Positions 36,148 through 44,514 of a DNA stretch of 64,000 bases are shown one piece after another. The notes under the pieces are model-generated. The model had not been told where the DNA came from. It was given only the letters and a program-made list of their open reading frames with translations, and made no database searches. The stretch comes from Xylocopilactobacillus apicola. Its GTDB lineage: Bacteria > Bacillota > Bacilli > Lactobacillales > Lactobacillaceae. The stretch spans positions 496,001 through 560,000 of the forward strand of contig NZ_AP026802.1 of the NCBI RefSeq assembly GCF_033095985.1, in the 5' to 3' direction. How positions within the stretch are numbered: position 1 is the stretch's first letter; each line of letters starts with the position of its first letter. Position numbers and translations under genes: made by a program.

Positions 36148-36358
36148 ATAAAGGATCCTGATTTCTGAACTTTTAAATTCAAACTCAAAAATATTTTAAG
36201 TGATCTCAAGTAGAAACTTTGCTTCATAAAGTTCAATTTCAACTATCGCTAATCACTAAAATCTACTGGAATATTCAATTTTTTCCTGCACCAAATAAAC
36301 CACCACTGATGAATTTTTTTCTAAATGGTGTTATAGTACTCTTGTAATCAGAAATAAC

Positions 36359-37573
36359 CTATTGGCGCTTTGTCGTCGGATGATAAGAATATTTCTGATT
36401 TTTAATGATCAGGATGTACATCGTTCTAAGCAGGCGGTGCATCGAAGCAATGGCAATCTTCTTCGTCGAATGAGACGGGGCTGATTGCTTTTTGTTTCGG
36501 TAATAATCTGCAACATGCATCTGCTTAGAAGTTTTACTGCTGGTTGAAGAGACAATATTCATCACCATCTGATAAAGAATTTTGCGCCCATAAGGATTCC
36601 CCCGTTTACTGATGTGATCGGCTGCTTCGTAATTTCCCGACTCATAATGTCTCAGATCAATTCCAATATAAGCATTCACTTTATTAGCTGAAGTAAAACG
36701 TCTAATGTCACCGATTTCGGCAATTAAAAGAACGGCGGTTACTTCGCCAATGCCTGGAATACTAAGTAAGATCTCATATTCAGGGAGGTCTTGAGCCAGT
36801 TCAATCATTTCTTGAATTAAGTCATGCTTTAAATCTTGAAGTCTGAGTGCCTCGTCAGCCAAGTAACGAACCTGCTTGATCATGCTTGAATTACTGCTGA
36901 CAGCTGGATGACAGGCTTGGGCTAAATCTTGTAGTTTAGCTGCAATCTTTAGTGCCCTGGCTTGTGACATATTCTTATTGGTAGAATTAAGCACCACTGG
37001 TGCTAGTTCTTCAGGATCTCCAGTGGGAACCATCGTACTCAGAGGATATCTCTTAACTAAGTTCCAATAGAGTGTGCCATTAGGCGTGCTGAGAATTCTC
37101 TCAACACTTGGAAAAGTCATTTGGAGTGCTCGATGAAGCCTCGTCTTCGCTCGAACTAGATCTGTACTGATTTCCTGGTAGAAACGACTCAAATCTTTTA
37201 ATTGATCATAAACGGGATCTTGCTGATAACTAGGTTTACGATTTAGTTGAAACTGAGTTTGAGCCAAATTAAAAGCATCAGTAGCGTCAGTTTTACGAGG
37301 ACGCAGACTGTCTAACTGTTTCTTGGCAACTAAGGGATTAAGGCAAGTATATTGATACCCGTGATCTTGCAGTAACTTTTGTAAACTGCGGGAGTAGACC
37401 CCAGTGGCTTCAAAGACGATCTCTGGTTCTTTAACCGAGTTAAGATCATTTAAAAGGCGATCAAAACCGATCTGATCATTGTCAAATTTATATTGGTTCA
37501 CGACATTTTGATCAACGGATATGGCAACATTTGAAGTCTTGCTGCTGATATCAATTCCGAAAACAGTTCTCAT
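36359..37573 (-). CDS. IS110-family transposase (DEDD type)
   Basis: A 404-residue transposase. The N-terminal RuvC-like DEDD domain has Asp8 in FGIDISSK, Glu in IVFEATGVYS and the paired Asp in RKTDATDAFNLA. The C-terminal Tnp_20 domain has LLSIPGIGEVTAVLLIAEIGD and YIGIDLRHYESGNY, the latter with the Ser expected to form the covalent DNA link. A coiled region (about residues 115-165) joins the domains. Full length with an AAAGGATG ribosome site. These enzymes are guided by a bridge RNA from the element's own non-coding end. Confidence 0.93.
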   Translation of the reverse strand: MRTVFGIDISSKTSNVAISVDQNVVNQYKFDNDQIGFDRLLNDLNSVKEPEIVFEATGVYSRSLQKLLQDHGYQYTCLNPLVAKKQLDSLRPRKTDATDAFNLAQTQFQLNRKPSYQQDPVYDQLKDLSRFYQEISTDLVRAKTRLHRALQMTFPSVERILSTPNGTLYWNLVKRYPLSTMVPTGDPEELAPVVLNSTNKNMSQARALKIAAKLQDLAQACHPAVSSNSSMIKQVRYLADEALRLQDLKHDLIQEMIELAQDLPEYEILLSIPGIGEVTAVLLIAEIGDIRRFTSANKVNAYIGIDLRHYESGNYEAADHISKRGNPYGRKILYQMVMNIVSSTSSKTSKQMHVADYYRNKKQSAPSHSTKKIAIASMHRLLRTMYILIIKNQKYSYHPTTKRQ

Positions 37574-37579
37574 TATTTA

Positions 37580-37760
37580 GTACATCCTTTCTTGAAGTTG
37601 AGTTCATTAAATCTTTATCTATCTAATTTTCTATACCCGACGACATGCGTCCAACATTCTACGAACAGACCTTAATAAAGATCATGAAGCTGCCAGTTTT
37701 TTTTACGACGACAAAGCGTCAAAAAGACCTACGACTTGTGCAACTTCATGCCTACTGTAA
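37580..37760 (-). ncRNA. Candidate bridge RNA region of the IS110 element
   Basis: The 190 bases upstream of the transposase contain no gene but clear structure: CATGAAG (37750-37744) pairs with CTTCATG (37689-37683) to close a loop of about 55 bases that itself holds an internal hairpin (TTTTTGACG opposite CGT-AAAAA); a second G/T-rich segment follows nearer the transposase. IS621-like IS110 elements encode a two-loop bridge RNA in exactly this place. The family rule is established knowledge; the assignment here is inference from position and hairpins. Confidence 0.4.
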
Positions 37761-37763
37761 CAT

Positions 37764-37812
37764 AAAAAAAGTAGGGAACAGATGAATTCCGTCGAATCCA
37801 TCTATCCACTAC
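37764..37812 (-). terminator. Intrinsic terminator of the lepB-deoD operon
   Basis: On the minus strand a 19-base imperfect stem (GTAG...GATTC with GAATTC...CTAC) with a four-base loop is followed by seven T. It lies 23 bases after the deoD stop and separates the operon from the insertion element. Confidence 0.8.
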
Positions 37813-37835
37813 TAATCTTAGAATGTTTTTTTGGA

Positions 37836-38543
37836 CTATTCAGCAGCAGTTGCTAAAGCAAGCTTGATCATTTGATCAAGATTTCGTTCGCGCTCCTTGG
37901 CACTAAGTTCTTCGCCGGTAACAAGTGAATTACTAATCGTCATGATTCCAAGCGCTTCAACGTGATACTTTGCAGCAAGAGTATAAAGAACCGCAGTTTC
38001 CATCTCTACCGCCGTGATGCCATATGAAGCGACAAGTTCGTGAATTTCATCGCTATCGTCATAAAAGCGATCTTCGCTTAAAACGGAGCCGACTTTGGCT
38101 TTGATTCCTTCTTTTTTTGCGCTTTCGTATGCTTGGTGAAGCAAGTTAAAGCTCGCTGGCGGAATGAAGGTAACTTTATTAGCAAAATACTGTTCGCGTA
38201 ATGCAGCCGTCGTGCCTGCACCTTCAGCAAGTAAAAGTTCATTAACGCCAAGATCACGTGAAATACTGCCAGCAGTGCCAATCCTAATTAATTTTTTGGC
38301 GTTAAAACCTTGAATTAATTCGTTGACATAAATGCTAATAGAAGGAATTCCCATGCCAGTTGCTTGGACTGAAACCTTCTTGCCTTTATACGTTCCGGTA
38401 TAACCTAAAGCTCCCCGGACCTCATTGTAAAGGGTCACTTCAGTTAAATAATTCTCTGCTACGTACTTTGCGCGGTAAGGATCTCCTGGCAAAAGGACGG
38501 TTTCGGCGATGTCGCCTTTGTTAGCTCCAATGTGTGTTGTCAT
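37836..38543 (-). CDS. deoD: Purine nucleoside phosphorylase, DeoD type
   Basis: A 235-residue hexameric-type purine nucleoside phosphorylase. Seen are the N-terminal MTTHIGANKGDIAETVLLPGDPYRA, the phosphate-binding LIRIGTAGSI, and VEMETAVLYTLAAK with the ribose-binding Glu. It phosphorolyses purine (deoxy)nucleosides to free base and sugar 1-phosphate for salvage. It lies one base after the signal peptidase gene and is the last gene of that unit. Confidence 0.95.
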   Translation of the reverse strand: MTTHIGANKGDIAETVLLPGDPYRAKYVAENYLTEVTLYNEVRGALGYTGTYKGKKVSVQATGMGIPSISIYVNELIQGFNAKKLIRIGTAGSISRDLGVNELLLAEGAGTTAALREQYFANKVTFIPPASFNLLHQAYESAKKEGIKAKVGSVLSEDRFYDDSDEIHELVASYGITAVEMETAVLYTLAAKYHVEALGIMTISNSLVTGEELSAKERERNLDQMIKLALATAAE

Positions 38544-38544
38544 T

Positions 38545-39132
38545 TTAATATAACCTGAATTTATTTATAGGCCAATAACGAACAAAAACTTTTCCGATTA
38601 AGGAACTGCGTTTGACAAAACCAAACGATCTTCCATCGTGGGAGACTGGCCGATTATCTCCCATCACGAGGTACTCTCCTTCAGGAACTCGTTTTTCATG
38701 CAAAAGATTTTCAAGGGTAAAGTCAATTGTATACTGGGATTGATTTTGCCCTGAAACATTATTGAACTGCTCAAGCCCTTTTTCTTCTTTTTCTTTACTT
38801 AAATATGGCTGATCGACGCGCTTACCGTTAATATAAAGCTGATCGTTTTTAGATTCAACTGTATCACCGGGCATGCCAATCACTCGTTTAATATAAAGAT
38901 CGCCTGGCCGGTCGGGGGCTTTTAAAACCACAATATCATTTCTTTTGGGTTTAAACATTTTGGCAGAAAGCAATCTTTGACCATTGTAAAGAGTCGGCTC
39001 CATCGAAGGGCCGTTGACCACGTCATTACCGACGATATATGTTAGTAAAAGCTGTGAAATAATCAGCACCACTCCGAAAAGAATCATTGTTTGAAAAAAA
39101 TTAGTAAAGCTTCTATTAGTCTTTGAATCCAT
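38545..39132 (-). CDS. lepB: Signal peptidase I
   Basis: A 195-residue type I signal peptidase with one N-terminal membrane anchor (residues 12-32). The catalytic Ser is in VNGPSMEPTL (near residue 42) and the general base Lys in LYIKRVIGMPGD (near residue 83); box E is GEYLVMGDNRPVSHDGRSFG. It removes signal peptides outside the membrane. First gene of a two-gene unit with deoD. Confidence 0.93.
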   Translation of the reverse strand: MDSKTNRSFTNFFQTMILFGVVLIISQLLLTYIVGNDVVNGPSMEPTLYNGQRLLSAKMFKPKRNDIVVLKAPDRPGDLYIKRVIGMPGDTVESKNDQLYINGKRVDQPYLSKEKEEKGLEQFNNVSGQNQSQYTIDFTLENLLHEKRVPEGEYLVMGDNRPVSHDGRSFGFVKRSSLIGKVFVRYWPINKFRLY

Positions 39133-39296
39133 TAGTTCCTCTTGATTTTCGATATTTTATTTAATTTATTATACCGCATCGGCATTTATTCGTTACCTTT
39201 AATTTGAAAATAGAACTAATAAATTGAGCAAACTAAGCATCATTTAGCGATTTATCGGGTAAAATAAAATCTGAAATTAACTATAAGGAAAGATGA

Positions 39297-39869
39297 ATGA
39301 AATTTTCTGAACGTTTAAAAACGCAGCGGAACAAATTGAATTTAACCCAAAAAGAAGTTGCTAACGAGCTTTACGTAACGCAGCAGACCATTTCAAGTTG
39401 GGAAAATGGGCGCAGTTATCCGGATCTTGAGACTTTAATTAAACTTAGCGATTTGTATCAAATTTCTTTGGATGTTTTAGTAAAGGAAAACGTTCAGCTC
39501 CAAGCAGATATCAAGAAAATTCAAGTTTTAAAGGAAATTAGACCAGTAATTTGGATCTTAATGTTGATTAATTTAACGTTGATCGTGATTAATCTCGGAT
39601 TTCTTAAAGATCAGAAGGTCTCTTTAACTGAGCTGGGTTTAATTTTGATTATGGCGCTTAACAGCTTTACTTTAGTTTATTTGAACAATTTTGTTCAGCT
39701 GAAATTATTAGATCGACCACGTAAGAATTTTCGTAGTTATGTTTGGTGGCTGCTTCTAGGACTTTGGCTGTTAGCGGTGATCTGGAGCATTTTGATGCCA
39801 TCATTTCTCAATGGATTCTTTCTGGGATTCCTGGCAATTTTGACTTTTTGGTTGTTGCTGAGCCTTTAA
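39297..39869 (+). CDS. XRE-family HTH protein with membrane tail (copy 1 of 3)
   Basis: A 190-residue protein with an XRE helix-turn-helix (residues 1-60, LTQKEVANELYVTQQTISSWENGRSYPDLETL), a short linker and four hydrophobic segments (about 80-190). Such one-component regulators are tethered to the membrane. It is the first of three tandem relatives that lie upstream of a NatAB-like ABC transporter. ATG 39297 follows AAGGAAAG. The HTH of the three copies is almost identical, so they probably recognise similar operators. Confidence 0.85.
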   Translation: MKFSERLKTQRNKLNLTQKEVANELYVTQQTISSWENGRSYPDLETLIKLSDLYQISLDVLVKENVQLQADIKKIQVLKEIRPVIWILMLINLTLIVINLGFLKDQKVSLTELGLILIMALNSFTLVYLNNFVQLKLLDRPRKNFRSYVWWLLLGLWLLAVIWSILMPSFLNGFFLGFLAILTFWLLLSL

Positions 39870-39871
39870 AA

Positions 39872-39900
39872 TCAAGGCTACAACAATTCGTTGTTAGCCA
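39872..39900 (+). terminator. Weak terminator-like hairpin between XRE copies 1 and 2
   Basis: GGCTA-CAAC and GTTG-TTAGCC form a bulged stem with a small loop, followed after several bases by a T-run. It may limit read-through. Confidence 0.35.
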
Positions 39901-39942
39901 AAAATGACTTTTTTTCATATTCTAAATTCTGAGGAGGTCTTG

Positions 39943-40518
39943 ATGAAATTTTCTAAACGACTGCAAATGCAAAGAACAAAATTAAATTTAACTCAAGCAG
40001 AGGTCGCCAAAAAACTGCACGTAACCCAACAAACAGTTTCTGGTTGGGAAAATGGGCGCAGTTATCCAGATATTGACTGCTTGCTTGAGTTAAGTGATTT
40101 ATATCAAGTCTCTCTTGACACTTTACTTAAGGAGGACATTGGAATGAAAGAAGATATCAAAAAGAAAGAGGTCATTAACGGAATTAAGCCAGTTATTACG
40201 ATTTTGGTGGTTGTAAATGCAATTTTAGCGGTGGTAACAATGATTTTTGAAATCAATAACCAAAATCCTGGAATGGCTGATGTGCTGCTTGATTCAGTTG
40301 TGGCTATTAACGAGCTCGTTTCATTTTATTTAATCAACTTTATGAATCATAAACTACGTGATCAAGTCCCCAAAAAATTTGATCATTTAATTTGGCCAGT
40401 TTTATTAGGCGCTTGGATTTTAACAGCCGGATTATTTTTTAGCCCCCTTCCCCATGTAGTGACTGTTGTTTTGGGGCTTGCCTTACTAGTTGTAACTTTG
40501 TTTTTCTGCTTTAAATAG
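39943..40518 (+). CDS. XRE-family HTH protein with membrane tail (copy 2 of 3)
   Basis: A 191-residue relative of its neighbours: XRE domain at residues 1-60 (LTQAEVAKKLHVTQQTVSGWENGRSYPDIDCL) and four hydrophobic segments in the rest (about 80-190). ATG 39943 has GAGGAGG at good distance; the frame from 39904 is too long. The helix-turn-helix matches copies 1 and 3 while the membrane halves have diverged, suggesting different signals and a common DNA target. Confidence 0.85.
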   Translation: MKFSKRLQMQRTKLNLTQAEVAKKLHVTQQTVSGWENGRSYPDIDCLLELSDLYQVSLDTLLKEDIGMKEDIKKKEVINGIKPVITILVVVNAILAVVTMIFEINNQNPGMADVLLDSVVAINELVSFYLINFMNHKLRDQVPKKFDHLIWPVLLGAWILTAGLFFSPLPHVVTVVLGLALLVVTLFFCFK

Positions 40519-40584
40519 GGCATACAAAGATTCTTTGTTAGCTAATTGTGAACTTTTTGTCTAAGCTTAATATTGGAGGGAAAA

Positions 40585-41076
40585 ATGAAATTTTCTGAGC
40601 GTTTAAAGGATCAAAGGAGAGATCTTGCTTTAACACAAAAAGAAGTTGCTCAAGAACTTCATGTGACCCAACAAACGATCTCTAGTTGGGAGAATGGGCG
40701 GAGCTATCCGGATCTTGATAGTTTAATAAAGTTAAGTGATCTCTACCAGATTTCCCTCGATATTTTACTCAAGGAGGATGTTGGGATGAAAGAAGAAATT
40801 AGAAAACAAGAGGTGTTGAAAAATATCAAGCCAGCTATCATCAGTTTGAATGTACTTAATATGGTAATTGTGGTAATTATGTTTATCTTGATGAGCTTTG
40901 AGCAGATTGATAAAGGTCGCCTTGGACTGGCCGGGTTTGGCGTTTTTGGTATGTCTGCCCGTTTCACCAATTGTAGTCGGAATCGGTGCCGCAGTTTTGG
41001 CCCTTTTGAGTCTGCTGTTTTATTTAAAACGCTGGTAAGAACAAAGAACTTTGGTATGATAAGTACAGATATATGA
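40585..41076 (+). CDS. XRE-family HTH protein (copy 3 of 3), C-terminus frameshifted
   Basis: A 163-residue protein with the same XRE domain (residues 1-60) and DVGMKEEIRKQEVLKNIKP linker as copy 2, followed by one clear membrane helix (about 85-103). After GLAGFGVFG (about residue 120) the sequence becomes Arg/Cys-rich and unlike the paralogues, whereas the +1 frame from about 40925 reads a hydrophobic stretch (WPGLAFLVCLPV, then IVVGIGAAVLALLSLLFYL) ending at a TAA at 41036-41038. One extra base between about 40913 and 40950 would explain this. The DNA-binding part is intact. ATG 40585 with GGAGGG. Confidence 0.7.
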   Translation: MKFSERLKDQRRDLALTQKEVAQELHVTQQTISSWENGRSYPDLDSLIKLSDLYQISLDILLKEDVGMKEEIRKQEVLKNIKPAIISLNVLNMVIVVIMFILMSFEQIDKGRLGLAGFGVFGMSARFTNCSRNRCRSFGPFESAVLFKTLVRTKNFGMISTDI

Positions 41077-41089
41077 TAAGTACAGATAT
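41056..41089 (+). repeat. Perfect 17-base tandem repeat covering the -10 region of the ABC operon
   Basis: Two exact adjacent copies of ATGATAAGTACAGATAT lie 15 bases before the natA-like start. Each copy carries part of a TATGAT -10 box, and the first is preceded by TTTGG to give an extended -10 (TGGTATGAT). The duplication doubles the -10 element or an operator. Confidence 0.7.
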
Positions 41090-41104
41090 TAGTTAAGGGG
41101 AAAA

Positions 41105-41995
41105 ATGTTAAAAATAGAAAACATCAGTAAATCTTTTGGCGAAGTACAAGCGTTAAGCTCTGAATCTTTTGAGGTTCAAGAAGGCGAAATCTTTGGTTTA
41201 ATTGGTCAAAATGGGGCTGGTAAAACGACGACGTTTCGGATTATTTTGGGTCTGATGAAACCTGATCAAGGTTTCATCACTTTCAATAATCAAAAAGTAG
41301 ATGATGAAGTTTTAAATCAAATTGGTTATTTACCAGAGGAAAGAGGACTTTTTCCTAAAATGAAGATTGAGGATCAAGTCGTCTATTTAGCTGAACTTAA
41401 AGGTCAATCGCGGACAATAACGAAAGAAAAGATTGACGAGTATTTTGAGAAATTTGAGATTAAGGGCAAGAAAACTGACAAACTGAAATCTCTTTCCAAA
41501 GGTAATCAGCAGAAAGTCCAGTTAATGGTTACCTTGATTCATGATCCCAAGTACATTATTTTTGATGAACCATTTTCGGGGCTTGATCCGGTGAATGCTC
41601 AGATTTTTCGGGATGCAATTTTAGAAGAGAAGAAAAAAGGTAAGTGCATCATTTTTTCAAGCCACAACATGGACAACGTCGATGAGCTAAGTGATCAGTT
41701 GATCATGCTAAAAAATGGGAAAGTGATTCTTGACGGAACTGTCAAAGATGTGCGTAATAGCTACGGAAGAATTAAAGTGTTTTTGGAATCTCAGTTGTCA
41801 GCTGAAGATTTGGAGCAAATTGCCGGAATTAAAGAACTAAAAGAAAAAGATGGCAGGTTTGAAATTACCTTAAATGATCCAGCGGTTGGCAAGGAGATTT
41901 TGACCAAAGCGCAAGCTAAAGGTAACTTCCAAGAATTCTCGCAGCAGCCGCTATCATTGGATGAGATCTTTAAAATCAAAGCGAGGGAAAATTAA
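41105..41995 (+). CDS. ABC transporter ATP-binding protein (NatA/YhaQ-like)
   Basis: A 296-residue ATPase. Walker A is GQNGAGKTTTFR, the signature is SKGNQQKVQLM, Walker B is YIIFDEPFSGLDP, and the H-loop is SSHNM. The C-terminal 80 residues (DUF4162 type) are typical of Na+ efflux or bacitracin-type ATPases of the NatA/YhaQ group. It overlaps the permease gene by one base. Three XRE-membrane regulators lie directly upstream, which makes regulation by at least one of them likely. Confidence 0.9.
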   Translation: MLKIENISKSFGEVQALSSESFEVQEGEIFGLIGQNGAGKTTTFRIILGLMKPDQGFITFNNQKVDDEVLNQIGYLPEERGLFPKMKIEDQVVYLAELKGQSRTITKEKIDEYFEKFEIKGKKTDKLKSLSKGNQQKVQLMVTLIHDPKYIIFDEPFSGLDPVNAQIFRDAILEEKKKGKCIIFSSHNMDNVDELSDQLIMLKNGKVILDGTVKDVRNSYGRIKVFLESQLSAEDLEQIAGIKELKEKDGRFEITLNDPAVGKEILTKAQAKGNFQEFSQQPLSLDEIFKIKAREN

Positions 41996-43245
41996 TGAGC
42001 AAATTAAAGGTCGTTTTAAAAAATGTTTTGATTCAAAATTTGAAGTCACCAATCTTTATTTTTATGTTATTCTTTCCGATTATAATTGGGGCAGTCGGGA
42101 CTATAATTGGTAGATCCAATTCCGGTTCGGCTAAAATTGCCGTTATTTCATCTGATAAGGCATTAGCTAAAACTTTTTCAAATTTCAATTCTGATGACAC
42201 AAAATATCTGACGAAATACGATGATCAAAAGACTGCCAAAAAAGCGCTGATTGATCAGGATATTGATGGCTATTTAGTGCTAAAAGAAAGTAAGGGAGAA
42301 ATTGCAGCCACTTTATACAAGACCAACCAAAGTTCGAAGATTTATGAACAAGATATTGAGTTAGCAGTTAATCAGATTGGCTTAAACGTGAAAGCACAAC
42401 AAATGAATTTACCACCGGCAACACTAAAGAAGATTGTGGAGCCAACGGAATTTAAACAACATACCAGTATGGTTAGTAATCACAAATTGGTAACGCAAGA
42501 TCAAAGCAAAATGATAACAAAAATGCTTGCCGTAATGGCAGTCACGTTTATTTTCTTCTTCCTTTTGATTATTTATATGACTCAAATGGCAACGAATATT
42601 GGACGCGAAAAAGGTGAGCGAGTGATGGAAATCATCCTCTCAAGCACTAGTGCTAAAACTCAATTTTTAGGCGAAGTTGGCGGCGTATTTCTGACCATGG
42701 TGGTCCAAGTCTTAATTTATTTGGCAATGATCTTAGGATTTGTGAAGTATTTCCAAGTGACTAAAAGCTTCGATGGTTTCTTAAGAAATCTAAATTGGGG
42801 ACTACTCTTTAGTCCCGAAATGATTTATACATTAATTTTTGGAATCATGGGCGTCTTTCTTTATTTAGTTGTGGCAGCGATGCTCGGAGCTCTTGTTTCA
42901 AACATTGAACAAGTGAACCAGTCGATCATTCCCTTGATGGTTCCGGCAATGATTGCTTATATTTTAGTTTTCGCTTCGATCGGCGGCGGGATGAACGGAC
43001 TTGTTAAAGTTTGTGCCTTCATTCCGTTTATTTCTCAAACTTTGATGCCGTCGCTTCTGGTATTAGGCAAAGTTACGTGGCTCGAAGCACTAACATCGAT
43101 GTTAATTTATTTGGTGGTAACGATCTTGATGTCGTTTATCTCCATTAAACTCTATCGATCAAACGTTTTGGTTTATTCACAAAAGGGTGTTTGGGATTCA
43201 TTTAAATCATCGCTTTCCCTCAGAAAAAAAGCTAAAATGGGTTAA
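41995..43245 (+). CDS. ABC transporter permease (NatB/YhaP-like)
   Basis: A 416-residue permease of the ABC2 class. One N-terminal helix (about 18-38) is followed by an extracellular domain of about 140 residues and five or six further helices (about 180-395). The pair resembles NatAB/YhaPQ, which export Na+ or defend against membrane-active compounds. The segment REKGERVMEIILSSTSAKTQFLGE is the cytoplasmic coupling region of this family. Substrate not certain. Confidence 0.87.
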   Translation: MSKLKVVLKNVLIQNLKSPIFIFMLFFPIIIGAVGTIIGRSNSGSAKIAVISSDKALAKTFSNFNSDDTKYLTKYDDQKTAKKALIDQDIDGYLVLKESKGEIAATLYKTNQSSKIYEQDIELAVNQIGLNVKAQQMNLPPATLKKIVEPTEFKQHTSMVSNHKLVTQDQSKMITKMLAVMAVTFIFFFLLIIYMTQMATNIGREKGERVMEIILSSTSAKTQFLGEVGGVFLTMVVQVLIYLAMILGFVKYFQVTKSFDGFLRNLNWGLLFSPEMIYTLIFGIMGVFLYLVVAAMLGALVSNIEQVNQSIIPLMVPAMIAYILVFASIGGGMNGLVKVCAFIPFISQTLMPSLLVLGKVTWLEALTSMLIYLVVTILMSFISIKLYRSNVLVYSQKGVWDSFKSSLSLRKKAKMG

Positions 43246-43272
43246 ACAAATTCAATTTGGGGAAGTTTATTG

Positions 43273-44037
43273 ATGCAGTCAGATCTTAATTACGATTATA
43301 TTTCACAAGTTCTCTTAAAAGTTGGGAGAATTATGATCGAAAACGGTGCTGAAACTACGCGGGCTGAAGATACAATGAAAAGGATAGCGAGACAAGCAGG
43401 GGTTTCAGATTTAGAAGTATTTTCAACTTTAACGGGAATTGTGATTGGGATTAATAAAGTTGATAAAACGGCAGTAATTCAAATTTATTCACGAGCAACC
43501 AATATGGAACGAATAGTTGCAATAAATGATCTATCTCGCAAATTTACAGCTGGTAAAATAACGTTCGATGAACTAGCTTGTGGTGTAAATAGAGTTGAGA
43601 AACATGTTCCAGATTTTTCTTGGTGGCTTAAAGGAATTGCTGCTTTTATGATCAGCGGTGGTTTAATGATCCTTTTTTCCCCTGAAACTGCTAATTGGGA
43701 TGATTTTATTCCAGCTGGAGTCATTGGCATGCTAGGATATCTGACCTCAACATTTCTGCACCGATTTTATAAAATGCAGTTCATTAGCGATTTTGTGGCA
43801 TCGTTTTTGATTGGCCTTTTAGCTTTTATTGCTTTAAAATTGAACTTAGTAGTGAGTTTTAACGGCGTGATCATCGGGGCAATTATGCCATTGGTGCCTG
43901 GAATTATTATTATGAATGCTTTAAGAGATATGTTGGCGGGTCATTTGCTTTCAGGACTTGTCAGATTTATTGAAGCAGTGTTGACATTTATATTTATTGG
44001 GGCTGGTTTGGGGCTCGTTTTGAGGTTTTTCCGCTAA
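43273..44037 (+). CDS. ThrE-type exporter, large subunit (DUF1212)
   Basis: A 254-residue membrane protein with an N-terminal cytoplasmic domain carrying ENGAETTRAEDTMKRI, the hallmark of the ThrE/DUF1212 family, and five helices in the C-terminal half. With the next gene it makes up a split threonine/serine exporter, the equivalent of one ThrE polypeptide. ATG 43273 is chosen over TTG 43270 because of the GGGGAAG site. It overlaps the partner by one base. Confidence 0.85.
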   Translation: MQSDLNYDYISQVLLKVGRIMIENGAETTRAEDTMKRIARQAGVSDLEVFSTLTGIVIGINKVDKTAVIQIYSRATNMERIVAINDLSRKFTAGKITFDELACGVNRVEKHVPDFSWWLKGIAAFMISGGLMILFSPETANWDDFIPAGVIGMLGYLTSTFLHRFYKMQFISDFVASFLIGLLAFIALKLNLVVSFNGVIIGAIMPLVPGIIIMNALRDMLAGHLLSGLVRFIEAVLTFIFIGAGLGLVLRFFR

Positions 44038-44483
44038 TGAAGCAACTTTTAATTAATGTGATTTTGAGTTATTTGGGAAGTTTGAGTTTTGCCATTATCA
44101 TTAATGTTCCGCATCGACTTTTGAACGCTGCCGGGATTACGGGAATTTTTGGTTGGCTCGTATATTTAGCTTGTCGGGATCTTCATCTAGGTATTTTTAT
44201 GTCCAATTTGATGGGAGCAATGATTATCGGGATGGTTAGCTATGTTTTTGCGCGCTATAAAAAAGTTCCGATTCTTAATTTTAACGTTCCTGGCTTGATT
44301 TGCTTAGCACCAGGTGCGCTAACCTACGAAGGAGTTCATGATACGGTCTTTAAAGGTGTTAGCCAAGGGCTCGATATTGTGGTCAGAGTCATGATTGTAA
44401 TATTAGCTTTGGCAGTCGGCACAATGTTAAGCCAGTTGATTGATGAAGCATTAAAAAGAATTTGGCAAAAAATCTGGACTTGA
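44037..44483 (+). CDS. ThrE-type exporter, small subunit (DUF3815)
   Basis: A 148-residue protein with four or five helices, matching the C-terminal half of ThrE; NVPHRLLNAAGITGIFGW and VPGLICLAPGALTYEGVHD are typical. It acts with the preceding gene product to export threonine, serine or small peptides. Stop and start overlap as TAATG, so translation is coupled. Confidence 0.85.
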   Translation: MKQLLINVILSYLGSLSFAIIINVPHRLLNAAGITGIFGWLVYLACRDLHLGIFMSNLMGAMIIGMVSYVFARYKKVPILNFNVPGLICLAPGALTYEGVHDTVFKGVSQGLDIVVRVMIVILALAVGTMLSQLIDEALKRIWQKIWT

Positions 44484-44508
44484 TTTAAGCAGCAGTAATT
44501 GTTAGAAT
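44480..44508 (+). promoter_or_regulatory. Promoter of the 44.5-kb small RNA
   Basis: TTGATT (44480-44485), an exact 17-base spacer and TAGAAT (44503-44508, five of six matches). The predicted start near 44515 coincides with the first base of the closing helix of the RNA. Confidence 0.6.
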
Positions 44509-44514
44509 GACTGT

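Larger units (their letters stand above)
36359..37760 (-). mobile_element. IS110-family insertion sequence (limits approximate)
   Basis: The element comprises an IS110-type transposase and at least part of the 190-base non-coding stretch upstream of it. IS110 elements have no usual terminal inverted repeats and make little or no target duplication, so the ends cannot be fixed by eye. The right limit should be before the deoD terminator stem (37764); the left limit is between 36148 and 36359. The transposase is intact, so the element may be active. Confidence 0.7.
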
